The notes: generated by a model from the sequence alone, not told the origin. A stretch of DNA of 64,000 nucleotides from Floridanema aerugineum (GCF_041929345.1 NZ_JBHFNQ010000218.1:1-64000), one strand, 5' to 3'; positions 42,308 through 51,831 are shown, counted from the first letter of the stretch. Made by a program: numbers and translations.

Positions 42308-42490
42308 AGTTTCAGCTGATTAATCTAACTCCAGTTTAATAGCAAAATTGGTCATTAGTCATTAGATAAAATAAATCTTCATCTGCGTTTATCTGCTTTT
42401 ATCTGCTTCCATCTGCGGTTAAAAATCAGAACTTCACATTTTTACCAAAAACCACAAATGACAAATAACTAATGACCAATGACCAACTAA

Positions 42491-44215
42491 TTAATAATAA
42501 CTACCAGACTTGCGGTGATGAACAGCAGTAACGCCATCAGCTTGTAACACTTTTCCTTCATCTGCGGTAGCATAAACTAACCAATGATCGCCGCATTCCA
42601 TCCGGTTTTGTACTGTACATTCTAGATAAGCTAAAGCGCCTGTTAAAATGGGACAACCATTTTTTGATTCTTCAGTTTCCACATTAGCAAAACGGTCTTC
42701 TCCGGGAGCAAAACTTTTCATGAAATGCTTCCGTAACTGTCGCCCTTCTGCCAAAATATTCAACACAAATTTATCGCCAATGTGAGTCATTGTTTCTAAG
42801 GCGCGATCTTTAGCGACAGCAACAGTAAGTCCTGGTGGATTAAAAGTTGCTTGGGAAACCCAAGAAGCTAACATGGCGCTTTTTAGGTCGCCTTTTTTAG
42901 TAGTAACTACACACAAAGAACCGATAATTCTTCCTACAGCTTGTTCAGTTCTCGCTGCTTGAGAGTCGCCTACAGGTTGACGTAATGGGCGAACTTTTTT
43001 GGATTTTTTCAAAGCTTGAGCAAAGTCGGTTCCGGCTTCTTCGCAATATTGTAATGTGCTGTCATCGGGTTTAAATTTAACGCGAATTGGTTCAAATCCA
43101 AATCGATAACCTGCGTCTTTTAGTTTACCTTCGATCAAATCAATTGCTTCGCCACTCCAACCAAAGGAACCAAAAACACCTGCTAATTTCGTTTTTGCTG
43201 CTGTGGATAAAACTATTCCTAAAGCTGTTTGAATTTGGGTTGGTGCATGACCTCCTAATGTGGGAGAACCGATAATAAATCCATCAGCTTTTTCAATTGC
43301 GGCTTGAATTTCTGTAGGTTCAGAAAATTCACAATTGATAGTTTCAACGCTGACTCCAGATTTAGTAACGCCGTGTGCGATCGCCTGCGCCAAAGCAGCA
43401 GTATTCCCATAAGCAGAAGCATACAATAGCGCCACTGTTGCTTCTTGATTCTTCTGTTGCTGACACCATTCTCGGTAAGATTTGGTTAAATCAGTTAAGC
43501 TATAAAGCACCAAAGGGCCATGACCTGTAGCATAGAATTTGACGTTAAATTCTGCTAATTTATCAAGGGCTGTTTCCACTTGACGTGCATGGGGAGCCAT
43601 TAAACAATCAAAATAATAACGTCGATCTTCTTGGAAAATAGTCCAGCCTTCATCAAATACCTGATCGCCGCAAATATGCGCCCCAAAAAGTTTATCAGTG
43701 TAGAGGATTTTTGTTTGCGGATCGTAAGTACAAAGTTGATCGGGCCACCGAGGACTAGGTGTAGCAATAAATTCTAAATGATGACCTTTACCAATGTCTA
43801 ATGCTTCTTCTCCCTTGACTACTAAAATGTTTAATTCTTGTTCAGCAAAAGCGCTTCTCAGAGCGATCGCACCTGGATTAGAACAAACAAAAGTAATTTG
43901 TGGTGCTAATTCTAACAAAGCTTTTAAAGATGCGGCGCGATTGGGATTAACATGACCCAAAATTACATAATCTATACTTTTTGGGTCAATATATCGCTGT
44001 AAAGCTGTTAAGAAAATTTCGGTAAAAGATTCTCCCGGAGGGTCAATTAAAACGTTTTTTTCGCCTTGAATTAAGTAGGAATTAGCTGTTGTTCCCCGTT
44101 GTAGGGCGTATTCAATCTCAAACTTTAGTCGCTCCCAAGTGCGCGATCGCATTACTACTGTATCTAAGCCGATCGGCAGAACTTGCACATCTCTTTTCTT
44201 AATTGCTTGGATCAT
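42491..44215 (-). CDS. flv1: Flavodiiron protein, Flv1-type (diflavin flavoprotein)
   Basis: Cyanobacterial flavodiiron proteins reduce O2 to water with photosynthetic electrons and protect photosystem I. The 574-residue protein has three domains: beta-lactamase-like (1-250), flavodoxin (about 258-405, VALLYASAYGNTAALAQAI) and flavin reductase (about 425-574). In the diiron site the canonical HxExDH is replaced by LGHVNPNRAA, a feature of the Flv1/Flv2 class, which works in heterodimers with Flv3 or Flv4. Overall sequence favours Flv1. No partner gene is adjacent, so it depends on one elsewhere. Confidence 0.85.
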   Translation of the reverse strand: MIQAIKKRDVQVLPIGLDTVVMRSRTWERLKFEIEYALQRGTTANSYLIQGEKNVLIDPPGESFTEIFLTALQRYIDPKSIDYVILGHVNPNRAASLKALLELAPQITFVCSNPGAIALRSAFAEQELNILVVKGEEALDIGKGHHLEFIATPSPRWPDQLCTYDPQTKILYTDKLFGAHICGDQVFDEGWTIFQEDRRYYFDCLMAPHARQVETALDKLAEFNVKFYATGHGPLVLYSLTDLTKSYREWCQQQKNQEATVALLYASAYGNTAALAQAIAHGVTKSGVSVETINCEFSEPTEIQAAIEKADGFIIGSPTLGGHAPTQIQTALGIVLSTAAKTKLAGVFGSFGWSGEAIDLIEGKLKDAGYRFGFEPIRVKFKPDDSTLQYCEEAGTDFAQALKKSKKVRPLRQPVGDSQAARTEQAVGRIIGSLCVVTTKKGDLKSAMLASWVSQATFNPPGLTVAVAKDRALETMTHIGDKFVLNILAEGRQLRKHFMKSFAPGEDRFANVETEESKNGCPILTGALAYLECTVQNRMECGDHWLVYATADEGKVLQADGVTAVHHRKSGSYY

Positions 44216-44290
44216 GATCTTTTAGAGTATTTGGTGATGGGTTTTTGGGAAATTTAACTGCTAACGAGATTCGACAATCTATAAAAAATG

Positions 44291-44872
44291 CTAGTGATGT
44301 TCGCTCACTACATTACCATTTTTTTCTAAGAAATTAGCAGCAATTTTATAATCTTGCTGTTGCTTTTCTGCTGTTGCTATAGATTCATCTGTTTCCTTGC
44401 CTTTATGTCTTAAAGAAATCATTTTTTCTGGATCGATTCCTCTAAATGTTGGTGGTAGCCATGCTCTTACTATTAACAACACTGCCATAACTATCAAGAA
44501 AGCACAAGCCGATAAAATTTGTGTCCAATGTGCTTCCAACACTCCCCGCACCAACACTTCCCTTAATACAGATACAATAGAAACTTCAACTGCAACTCCG
44601 ATCGACACTCGTTGTTCCTGTAAGTAAATAATCAAAAGTCGGAACAATTCCACCAAAATTAACAAGAAGAGAATATCCGATGTCACTACTTTAAAATTCA
44701 GCGGAGGTAGCAATTCAAAAAACATTGCTCTTAGCTGAATTGCCATCAAAGTAAATAAGCCAATGCAAAGAGAAATGATTAACAAATCTTGAATTGTTTC
44801 TAAAAAACGGACAATTCCGCTTTTATTTAACCATCCACCGCTAGTTTGCTCATTCTTTAACAGCTTGTACAT
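44291..44872 (-). CDS. PsiE-like phosphate-starvation-inducible membrane protein
   Basis: The 193-residue protein has four predicted membrane helices. It shows the PsiE-type segment LVELFRLLIIYLQEQRVSIGVAVEV, followed by SIVSVLREVLVRGVLE. Function in the family is unknown. The C-terminal 45 residues are polar (ISLRHKGKETDESIATAEKQ). It has no visible Pho box in the short sequence I inspected upstream. Confidence 0.83.
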   Translation of the reverse strand: MYKLLKNEQTSGGWLNKSGIVRFLETIQDLLIISLCIGLFTLMAIQLRAMFFELLPPLNFKVVTSDILFLLILVELFRLLIIYLQEQRVSIGVAVEVSIVSVLREVLVRGVLEAHWTQILSACAFLIVMAVLLIVRAWLPPTFRGIDPEKMISLRHKGKETDESIATAEKQQQDYKIAANFLEKNGNVVSEHH

Positions 44873-45048
44873 TTCTCGTCCCTCTATCTTGATAGTTTTA
44901 GCATACCTTTAATTAAATTATAAGTTAACCCACTAGCTATCAAAATAACTAATGATTCGCATCAATAAAGTTCCTAAAATGAGGTGCGTCAGAAAAGCTA
45001 AAACTCTTTGAATTTCCCGATTTTCGGTCTGACAAACAATTAATATTA

Positions 45049-45114
45049 GGTACGTTGTTGCGCTTTAGCGCTATTACCACTGGTAATAATAGCGCTAAAG
45101 CGCAACAACCTACC
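45049..45114. repeat. GTACGTTGTTG-family palindrome, copy 4
   Basis: About 31-bp arms (core GTACGTTGTTGCGC) with one mismatch and a 3-base bulge, meeting at TTACCA-C-TGGTAA. It lies 5 bases from the stop of the multi-GAF kinase. A GGTGCGTCAGA sequence is nearby at about 44982. Confidence 0.82.
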
Positions 45115-45119
45115 CATTT

Positions 45120-47891
45120 CTAAATAATTTTTCTTGGTTGTACTAAAGGAATCTTGATAAAAAATTCTGTACCTTCTCCTAAAGTTGATTCGCACCACAG
45201 CGCTCCTTGGTGTCTTTCTACTACAATTTGGTAGCTAATTGATAAGCCTAAACCTGTGCCTTTTCCTACTGGTTTAGTGGTGAAGAAAGCGTCAAATAAT
45301 TGTTTTTTGGCTTTGGCGGGTATACCTGGGCCATTATCAGCAATGCGGATAATAATAGAATTATCATCATAAAGTCCGGTGCGAATTGTAATAGTAGGAG
45401 ATAAGTTATCTTTGCCTGTTTTCTCTTCTAAAGCATCAATCGCATTGCTGATTATATTCATAAATACCTGATTTAATTGTCCAGCAAAACATTCTATTAA
45501 AGGTATTTTTCCGTACTCTTTAATTAGTTCGATTTGGGGAGTTGTACCGTTACCTTTGAGCCGATTTTGCAAGATTAATAAAGTGCTTTCAATGCCTTCA
45601 TGAATGTCAACTGCTTTCATTTCTGCCTGTTCAAGTCGGGAGAAGTTCCGCAAACTCAGAACAATTTGGCGAATGCGATCGGTCCCTACTTTCATGGAAG
45701 ATAGAATTTTCGGCATATCCAGCATCAAAAATTCTAAGTCAATTTCTTCGCTACATTCTTGGATTTCTGGGTTAGGATTGGGATAAATTTCTTGGTAAAG
45801 ATTGATTAATTTTAGTAAGTCTTTGCTGTAATTATTAATATAGGTTAAATTGCCATAAATAAAGTTAACTGGATTGTTAATTTCATGGGCTACTCCAGCT
45901 ACTAATTGCCCTAAACTAGACATTTTTTCGGTTTGAATTAATTGGGCTTGAGTTTGTTGCAAGTCATACAAAGCTTGTTGCAAAGCAGCGGCTTTCTTCT
46001 GAGCAGTAGCAGCAGCAAGTTGGCTTTTTTTGTAAAGTTCTGCTTGTTGAATGGCGATCGCTAACTGTGTACTAATTTGTTGTAATAATTCCACTTCCGA
46101 ATCTTGCCAAACTCTCGGTAAATTACACTCCTGAACAATCAATAATCCCCAAATTTTATTATTGTTAATTTCTGCATCTAATTCGGTTGTTTCCTCAGTT
46201 TTCATAATTGGTACGACTAAACTAGCCCGCACCTGTAACTGCTGCAAAAATACTAAATGGCGATCGCTAATATCCGCATTAGCTACATCATTAATTACCT
46301 GTACCACTTCTCCCTGATACGGATAGGAATACTTTCGCAAAAAACAACAATTATGGCTCATCTCTTGCTCAATATCTGAGCAATTTTCCCTTGTTTCTTG
46401 CACCAGTAACTCACCTTGATTTCCCTCAGTAAACTGATATATTGCTACTCGATCTGTAGCTAAAAAATTCTGTACTTCCTTGACGGTTGTTTGTAAAATT
46501 GTCTTTAAATCTAACGTCCGACGAATTTGGTTACTAATTACTCTTAATAAAGATTCTCGCTCCATCGTCGCCCGACTTTGAGCATATAAACAAGCTTGAT
46601 GAATAGCAATAGCTAATTGATTCGCTACTGCTTCTGATAATTCTAAATCACTTTTTGTCCAATAGCGATTATAAGCACATTGATTAAGATAAAGAATTGC
46701 GTGTAATACATTATTTGCTTGTACGGGAATCACTAAAGAAGATTTAATCGCTGCTTTTTGGTATTCTTCATTTTGTTCCCCAATTCGCGTATCCTGAGCA
46801 ATATCATTAATTACCACTGATTGTCTGTGTTTAATTACCCATTGAGTAATCGGCCCTTGAGTGTCAAAATCATTTAAAGAAGCCGGAAAAGGTTCCCGAT
46901 ACACTTCATATAAATGCTGACGGCGATAAGCTATTTGATGGGCTGTTTCCCAAAAGCTTTTTGCTTGGCTTTCTGTTAATTCTAAATTAGTATTTTCTAA
47001 TAATATATTCTGTTTAACTTCCGATTTGGTTGGGCTGACAGTTTCTACTAAATGCACTAAACAACGATCGACTTCTAAGGCATCTAACAACTGCGCGATC
47101 GCTGAATTTAAAATTGTTTCTAAATCTAAACTTTGCCTAGTTTGGCTAGTAATTTGATTAATTAGTTTTTCTCTTTGCGCTTGTCTCTGACTACGTTCGT
47201 AAATTTGCGATTGCCGAATCGCGATCGCTAATTGTTGGGCAATTAACTGTAAAAAATCTAGCTCATTTACACTCCAATTACGTGGTCCCGAACAATAGCA
47301 AGCAATTAATCCTAGCGAGGTTTCCTGAAAAATTTCTTTAGTCGTATCCCGATAAACAGGAATTATTAATTGAGCATAATCTTTCTTTTGTAAGGAACTT
47401 TGTTCGCCTCTTCGGCGGCGCGATCGCGTATTTGTTTGCTGCGTCAGCATTTGCGCTATCACCTCAAACGAGGCTAACATTGAATCAGTCCCTGATTTCA
47501 TATAAATTAAGTCATTTTTAATTCCTGAAGCAATTTTTTCTAAAGCACTAGCTGCTCTAGTAAATATTTCTAATGGGCAATATTCCCCTGACACCAATTT
47601 TTGTTTTTCCCCTACCCATTCGTGAGGTACATTAATTTGTTTCGTATTTGGTAAATACCACAAAAAACTACAACGTTCTATATCTAATAACTTGGCTATT
47701 TCTTCTAATGCTACTTCTATTGGCGCACAATTTTGTATTCCTAAACTTTCGGAAGCGTTCCAAATTCGCGCAATTATTTTTTGCAAGATTACACTCCTTT
47801 TATAGGACTCTGCAATTTCTGGGTTAACTAACTGTTTTTCCTCATAAAATCCAGACGCTAATTTAGGTATTAGGGATATAGAATCTACCAT
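45120..47891 (-). CDS. Multi-GAF sensor histidine kinase
   Basis: A soluble 923-residue kinase. Three GAF-like domains occupy about 30-235, 245-430 and 445-645, linked by long helices with QLAIAIRQSQIYERSQRQAQ-type connectors. A coiled coil leads to the phosphoacceptor H669 (VAGVAHEINNPVNF) and a HATPase domain with NIISNAIDAL, DNGPGIP and GKGTGLGL. I see no GAF cysteine in the usual bilin-binding context, so I do not call it a phytochrome-like photoreceptor. The transmitter part is the same subtype as in 5406-6713. No response regulator is adjacent. Confidence 0.92.
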   Translation of the reverse strand: MVDSISLIPKLASGFYEEKQLVNPEIAESYKRSVILQKIIARIWNASESLGIQNCAPIEVALEEIAKLLDIERCSFLWYLPNTKQINVPHEWVGEKQKLVSGEYCPLEIFTRAASALEKIASGIKNDLIYMKSGTDSMLASFEVIAQMLTQQTNTRSRRRRGEQSSLQKKDYAQLIIPVYRDTTKEIFQETSLGLIACYCSGPRNWSVNELDFLQLIAQQLAIAIRQSQIYERSQRQAQREKLINQITSQTRQSLDLETILNSAIAQLLDALEVDRCLVHLVETVSPTKSEVKQNILLENTNLELTESQAKSFWETAHQIAYRRQHLYEVYREPFPASLNDFDTQGPITQWVIKHRQSVVINDIAQDTRIGEQNEEYQKAAIKSSLVIPVQANNVLHAILYLNQCAYNRYWTKSDLELSEAVANQLAIAIHQACLYAQSRATMERESLLRVISNQIRRTLDLKTILQTTVKEVQNFLATDRVAIYQFTEGNQGELLVQETRENCSDIEQEMSHNCCFLRKYSYPYQGEVVQVINDVANADISDRHLVFLQQLQVRASLVVPIMKTEETTELDAEINNNKIWGLLIVQECNLPRVWQDSEVELLQQISTQLAIAIQQAELYKKSQLAAATAQKKAAALQQALYDLQQTQAQLIQTEKMSSLGQLVAGVAHEINNPVNFIYGNLTYINNYSKDLLKLINLYQEIYPNPNPEIQECSEEIDLEFLMLDMPKILSSMKVGTDRIRQIVLSLRNFSRLEQAEMKAVDIHEGIESTLLILQNRLKGNGTTPQIELIKEYGKIPLIECFAGQLNQVFMNIISNAIDALEEKTGKDNLSPTITIRTGLYDDNSIIIRIADNGPGIPAKAKKQLFDAFFTTKPVGKGTGLGLSISYQIVVERHQGALWCESTLGEGTEFFIKIPLVQPRKII

Positions 47892-48299
47892 AATTACACC
47901 TTTTAAGAATGCTGAATGGGGACATTTTAGAAGCGAAAAGTTTGCCTTTGTGATTTTTCAGCTAACTATAGCCCTCTTCAGTTTTAGTTGAACTGATTTT
48001 AACTGCCACTCAATTTAATTTATGTATGAATTGTTAGCGTTTAAATCTTTTGCTAGCAGCTTCACAAGCTTAGCAAGCTTCGTTTGTTAAAAATTTTATT
48101 ATTTTGATTAAATTTAATTCGTTCTTAATTTTATTTGGTCGCCTTTGACGAAATTGAATCATATCTTACAAATATCTTATATCTTTGTAGTATCGGAGAG
48201 AAAGCAAAAAATTTTCGTATAATCCTATACAAATATCCAGAAACACCGTCACAGTTGCAACTGCGACGGCGGGAACAGGTAAAAAAGTAACTTAGCTAA
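47892..48299. other. AT-rich spacer upstream of the multi-GAF kinase
   Basis: About 400 bp, very AT-rich. I see no gene. The right end borders the tnpB relic and contains a weak inverted repeat near 48248-48270 (CGTCACAGTTGCAACTGCGACG). Confidence 0.45.
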
Positions 48300-48593
48300 A
48301 GATTTTTTCCTAGTTGAAAAACCTGTCATGTGTGTCTTAATCAAGTCGGTAGTTTGCCACTAGATGTCAGATTTTGGACTTGTGAAAACTGTCAAACCAA
48401 ACATGACAGGGATGTGAACGCAAGTATTAACCTTCGAGATGAAGGACTACGAATTTTGACCTCTGGAACGGGGGATAAAGCCTGTTGCCCAGATGTAAGT
48501 CGGAGTAAGGGAGGACGCAAGAAATCCACTACTACGCTTTCTGTTGGACAGGAAGCCCACACGCTCACCGTCAGGTCAGTGTGGGTAGTTCAC
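48300..48593 (+). pseudogene. TnpB C-terminal relic with element right end
   Basis: The frame reads RFFPS, an in-frame TGA at 48315-48317, then KTCHVCLNQVGSLPLDVRFW and TCENCQTKHDRDVNASINLR, the zinc finger and last RuvC Asp of TnpB. Nothing of the upstream 300 or so codons remains. The 3' part includes the right-end hairpin CCCACAC / GTGTGGG (48556-48562, 48579-48585) ending at TTCAC (48589-48593). It is unlike the tnpB at 67-1188, so it comes from a different element. The stretch may still contain an omega-RNA-like sequence. Confidence 0.85.
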
Positions 48594-50086
48594 GCAAGTA
48601 GAAGTTGTTGAACAGTGAGAACTAACTTATCTGCCCAGTGATGAGTCAGTTCAGCATTAGCCGCTTCCACCATCACCCGAATTAAAGGTTCAGTACCAGA
48701 AGCACGAACTAAAACCCGTCCTTGTCCAGCCATTGCGCTTTCTGCTTGAGCGATCGCATTAGTCAAAGCATCGCAATTTTGCCAATTCAGACGCACTTCC
48801 CGATCCTCAACTCGGACATTTTTCAGGATTTGGGGATAAGGTTGGAAACTTTGGTCTACCATTTCCTTTAAAGAAGTTCCTGTTTGCTTGACGATCGCCG
48901 CTAAATGCAAAGCTGTCAACAAACCATCACCACTAATTCCATAATGACGGCATAAAATATGCCCAGATTGTTCGCCACCTAACATCGCATCTTGACGCAC
49001 CATTTCTGCGTGAACATACTGATCGCCCACAGGTGTCCGCAAAAACTGACCACCGAATTTCTGCCAAGCCAGTTCAAAACCCAAATTAGCCATTACCGTA
49101 GCCACAATCATATTTCCGGGTAACTTTTGCGCCTTAGCTAAATGTTGTCCCCAGAAATAGAGAATGTAATCTCCATCTACAACGCGCCCTTGAGAGTCTA
49201 CAGCCAAAGCCCGATCGGCATCGCCATCAAAAGCAAAACCCAAATCCGCTTGATGAGTTTTTACCGCTGCCTGCAACGCACCCAGATGAGTAGAACCGCA
49301 ATTAACATTAATGCGATCGCCATCCGCCAATTCATGCAAGCAAATCACCTGGGCACCCATCGCCGTAAACACTTCCGGCGCTATCCCCACAGCCGCACCC
49401 CAAGCCAGATCTAACACCACGCGCATTCCCCGCAAATCTAACCCTGCTTGCAGCGGTTGAGTCAACGAAGCTGCATAATCTTTCAATAAATCCCGTCGTT
49501 GGTAGTGTTTACCCCAACTATTCCCAGTAGTTGCCGAAAATTCCCGCTTTCCGCGCAAACTAGCTTCAATTTCTGCTTGTAATGCCTTGCTCAGTTTAGT
49601 ACCACTAGGCCCAAAAATTTTAATTCCATTATCCTCTGGCGGATTATGGCTAGCCGAAATCATCACCCCGCCCAAAGCACCCGAAACACTTGCTAGATAA
49701 GCCACACCCGGAGTCGGACAAATACCCAAATCCCAAACTTCCAACCCAGCCGCAGTTAACCCGGCAGATAAAGCCATTGCTAACATATTGCTGGAATTTC
49801 GCGGATCTTGACCGACAATTACTGTTTTATTACCAGTTTCTTGCTCACAAAAGGTCGATCGCAACACCTGACCACAGTGTAACCCTACCTGCAACGCCAG
49901 TTCCGCAGTTAGCAACTCCCCAACTTTCCCCCTAATCCCATCGGTGCCAAATAAAGCCGTCGATGGCAGAGCAATAGAATGGTATCCTTGGCTAGGACTC
50001 GGTTGCAGCGATTTTACTGGCTGTACTAGAGATAATCCTAATTCAGCACGTCCAGAAGACTGAGTTTTAACAGGGGTTGAAACCAT
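48590..50086 (-). CDS. glmM: Phosphoglucosamine mutase
   Basis: GlmM converts glucosamine-6-phosphate to glucosamine-1-phosphate for UDP-GlcNAc and peptidoglycan synthesis. The 498-residue protein has FGTDGIRG, the catalytic S146 in ISASHNPPEDNG, the metal loop DGDADR and VRASGTEPLIRVM. Cyanobacterial GlmM has the long Ser/Pro-rich N-terminus seen here. The stop codon TGA (48590-48592) lies in the terminal TTCAC of the tnpB relic, so the element end now closes this gene. The start is ATG 50086. Confidence 0.96.
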   Translation of the reverse strand: MVSTPVKTQSSGRAELGLSLVQPVKSLQPSPSQGYHSIALPSTALFGTDGIRGKVGELLTAELALQVGLHCGQVLRSTFCEQETGNKTVIVGQDPRNSSNMLAMALSAGLTAAGLEVWDLGICPTPGVAYLASVSGALGGVMISASHNPPEDNGIKIFGPSGTKLSKALQAEIEASLRGKREFSATTGNSWGKHYQRRDLLKDYAASLTQPLQAGLDLRGMRVVLDLAWGAAVGIAPEVFTAMGAQVICLHELADGDRINVNCGSTHLGALQAAVKTHQADLGFAFDGDADRALAVDSQGRVVDGDYILYFWGQHLAKAQKLPGNMIVATVMANLGFELAWQKFGGQFLRTPVGDQYVHAEMVRQDAMLGGEQSGHILCRHYGISGDGLLTALHLAAIVKQTGTSLKEMVDQSFQPYPQILKNVRVEDREVRLNWQNCDALTNAIAQAESAMAGQGRVLVRASGTEPLIRVMVEAANAELTHHWADKLVLTVQQLLLA

Positions 50087-50597
50087 AAGCTAAAGTCACT
50101 CCACACATCACACTTACTTACTAGTGGAGGATAGCACTTTCGGGAGCTAGTCTAAAGTGGTTAAACGCTTTTTACTTCTGCCGATTGACTATTTCACCTG
50201 ATTGTAATCCGGGACTTGTAGTGTTTATATGTATTTTCTGTGAAGATACAATTAAGTAATTGTAAGTAACCAAGTTAATCTAGTTCTATATAAATAACGA
50301 ATTATACCTAATACTGCTCGGTGACTGGGGACTAGGGGGGCTAGTAGCAGGTGAAAACTGGAATAGGATTCGCGATCGATCGATCAATTATCTGAAAGTT
50401 TGCTACAGATGCTCGCTCCCCCCTAACCCCTCTTCCCAAGAGGGGAACAATACTAGGTTTTAAGTCCTGTTCCCAAGAGGGGAACAATACTAGGTTTTAA
50501 GTTTCCCTTATTAAGGTGGATTTAGGGGCATCTGCGATTTTTTACATTCTTTTTTCGATTTGATATAAGTCCTATATCTGTTCAGGAGTTCCCTAAA
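50087..50597. other. Repeat-bearing spacer upstream of glmM
   Basis: About 510 bp of non-coding DNA, with a 33-bp direct repeat at 50433-50502 and a GATCGATCGATC run near 50374-50386. The glmM promoter lies at its left end. No RNA gene was recognised. Confidence 0.5.
50433..50502. repeat. 33-bp perfect direct repeat
   Basis: Copies at 50433-50465 and 50470-50502 (start TTCCCAAGAGGGGAACAATA) are identical, 4 bases apart. The unit contains the hairpin TTCCCAAGAGGGGAA. Confidence 0.8.
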
Positions 50598-50897
50598 TTA
50601 AACTCCTACTTCTAATAACAGAGCTTCCATATTTTCCCAAGTTAAATCTTTCTGTATATAGCGAGGTGCTGAAGGATTATAGGGACTGGCGATGCGATCG
50701 ACACTGAGAATTTTTGCCTCTTCTGGCAACACTGGCACATCTGGATCGCAAGCCGTAGGATTCATTAAAGAACTGGAAAAACCTTTGAAAATGGCAATTT
50801 TGTCTTCCACATCCCCCATTTGCACATTCACTAGCAAAACCTCTTGGGGACATTTTTCCGTATATTTTTCTAAGCGCCTACCAATAGAATCAGTCAT
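50598..50897 (-). CDS. Small conserved cyanobacterial protein
   Basis: A 99-residue protein with EVLLVNVQMGDVEDKIAIFKGFSSSLMNPTACDPDVPVLPEEAKI and a conserved-looking tail ENMEALLLEVGV. I recognise the pattern as conserved in cyanobacteria and plastid-bearing lineages but know no function. It lies 6 bp after the next gene upstream and is likely co-transcribed with it. Confidence 0.72.
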   Translation of the reverse strand: MTDSIGRRLEKYTEKCPQEVLLVNVQMGDVEDKIAIFKGFSSSLMNPTACDPDVPVLPEEAKILSVDRIASPYNPSAPRYIQKDLTWENMEALLLEVGV

Positions 50898-50903
50898 ATT
50901 TCA

Positions 50904-51503
50904 TTATTGTTCAATTGCCGTGCGTCCCTGTTTCCCCAATCTAAAAAACAAAAAGTAACCAAAATACGCCACATAAAACACCAGCGCCATTAAGCCAATA
51001 AATCCCAGAAAACCCGCCCTAGTATTAGCGTGGAAATATGCTTTGAATAAAAAAGGTGGTTCTTGCCAAACTTGACAAAACTGCTCATCCATCGCCCCCG
51101 CTGAAAACGCGCAACGTAGGAAGGGAATTTGCGCGATCGCTCCTAGCAAACTGTAAACTGTAATTGCCCAGCGCCAGGAACTCACACCTAACCTCAATTT
51201 TTGCTCTGGCAAATCATTAATCTCCTCATTAATATCCTGCCAAAACCACAAAGAAGCCGGAATTAATAACCTCGACGCAAAAGCCGTAATAAAACCAATT
51301 GACCAACCACCGATCAGCAAATAAATCGTAATCGCTAACAAACTAGCAACCCGCCAGTAAATAATCATCAACCTCTGCACCGCCTCGCTTTTTCCCACAA
51401 AAGCCCAAACTAGTAGAATCAGAGGAATAATCACTGTAAACAATACCGCTAGTCGGTAATCCATCCAAACTAACGGTCGAAACCAAATGTTCTCTTGCAT
51501 CAT
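50904..51503 (-). CDS. Cyanobacterial membrane protein (DUF3177-like)
   Basis: A 199-residue protein with five or so membrane helices. It begins ENIWFRPLVWMDYRLAVLFTVIIPLILL, with GGWSIGFITAFASRLLIPASLWFW in the middle and VFYVAYFGYFLFFRLGKQGR at the end. I match it, from memory, to the cyanobacterial DUF3177 family of unknown function. The following gene begins 6 bp downstream, suggesting an operon. The start may be M1 or M2. Confidence 0.75.
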   Translation of the reverse strand: MMQENIWFRPLVWMDYRLAVLFTVIIPLILLVWAFVGKSEAVQRLMIIYWRVASLLAITIYLLIGGWSIGFITAFASRLLIPASLWFWQDINEEINDLPEQKLRLGVSSWRWAITVYSLLGAIAQIPFLRCAFSAGAMDEQFCQVWQEPPFLFKAYFHANTRAGFLGFIGLMALVFYVAYFGYFLFFRLGKQGRTAIEQ

Positions 51504-51609
51504 CTCCTAACTGCTTTACAGTAAAAAATTGGCAACTCGAACTCATTTTACCGAGTTCGGTTGCAGAAATTACTTATTAACTTCATTTACCAATGGGAAC
51601 TAACAAAAA

Positions 51610-51831
51610 TTAGTCCTCATATAGCCGACACTCAGCAGCATCCGGGTTATCATCACAGTATTGAGCAAAAGAAGTTTTGGGTTTCGTTTGTCGCTGATGT
51701 GAAGCTTCTGCTTGTAATTCTTCCACTGCATCCCAAGCCGCCGCACACTCGCCCGATGTCGCACCCTTAGAATCACATACGTTACGAGCTTGTTCCCGTT
51801 CTTTTTCGATTTGTTGTTCGATGTTGCTCAT
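51610..51831 (-). CDS. cp12: CP12, redox regulator of the Calvin cycle
   Basis: CP12 is a small disordered protein that, when oxidised, ties up GAPDH and phosphoribulokinase in an inactive complex in the dark. The 73-residue protein has the N-terminal cysteine pair (RNVCDSKGATSGECAAAWD), the AWDAVEEL core and the C-terminal pair (YCDDNPDAAECRLYED), all expected positions. The start is ATG 51831. It is a single gene. Confidence 0.97.
   Translation of the reverse strand: MSNIEQQIEKEREQARNVCDSKGATSGECAAAWDAVEELQAEASHQRQTKPKTSFAQYCDDNPDAAECRLYED

Noticed and set aside
45120..47891. Cyanobacteriochrome/phytochrome reading of the triple-GAF kinase
   Set aside because: No cysteine in the usual bilin-binding context of the GAF domains that I could identify.
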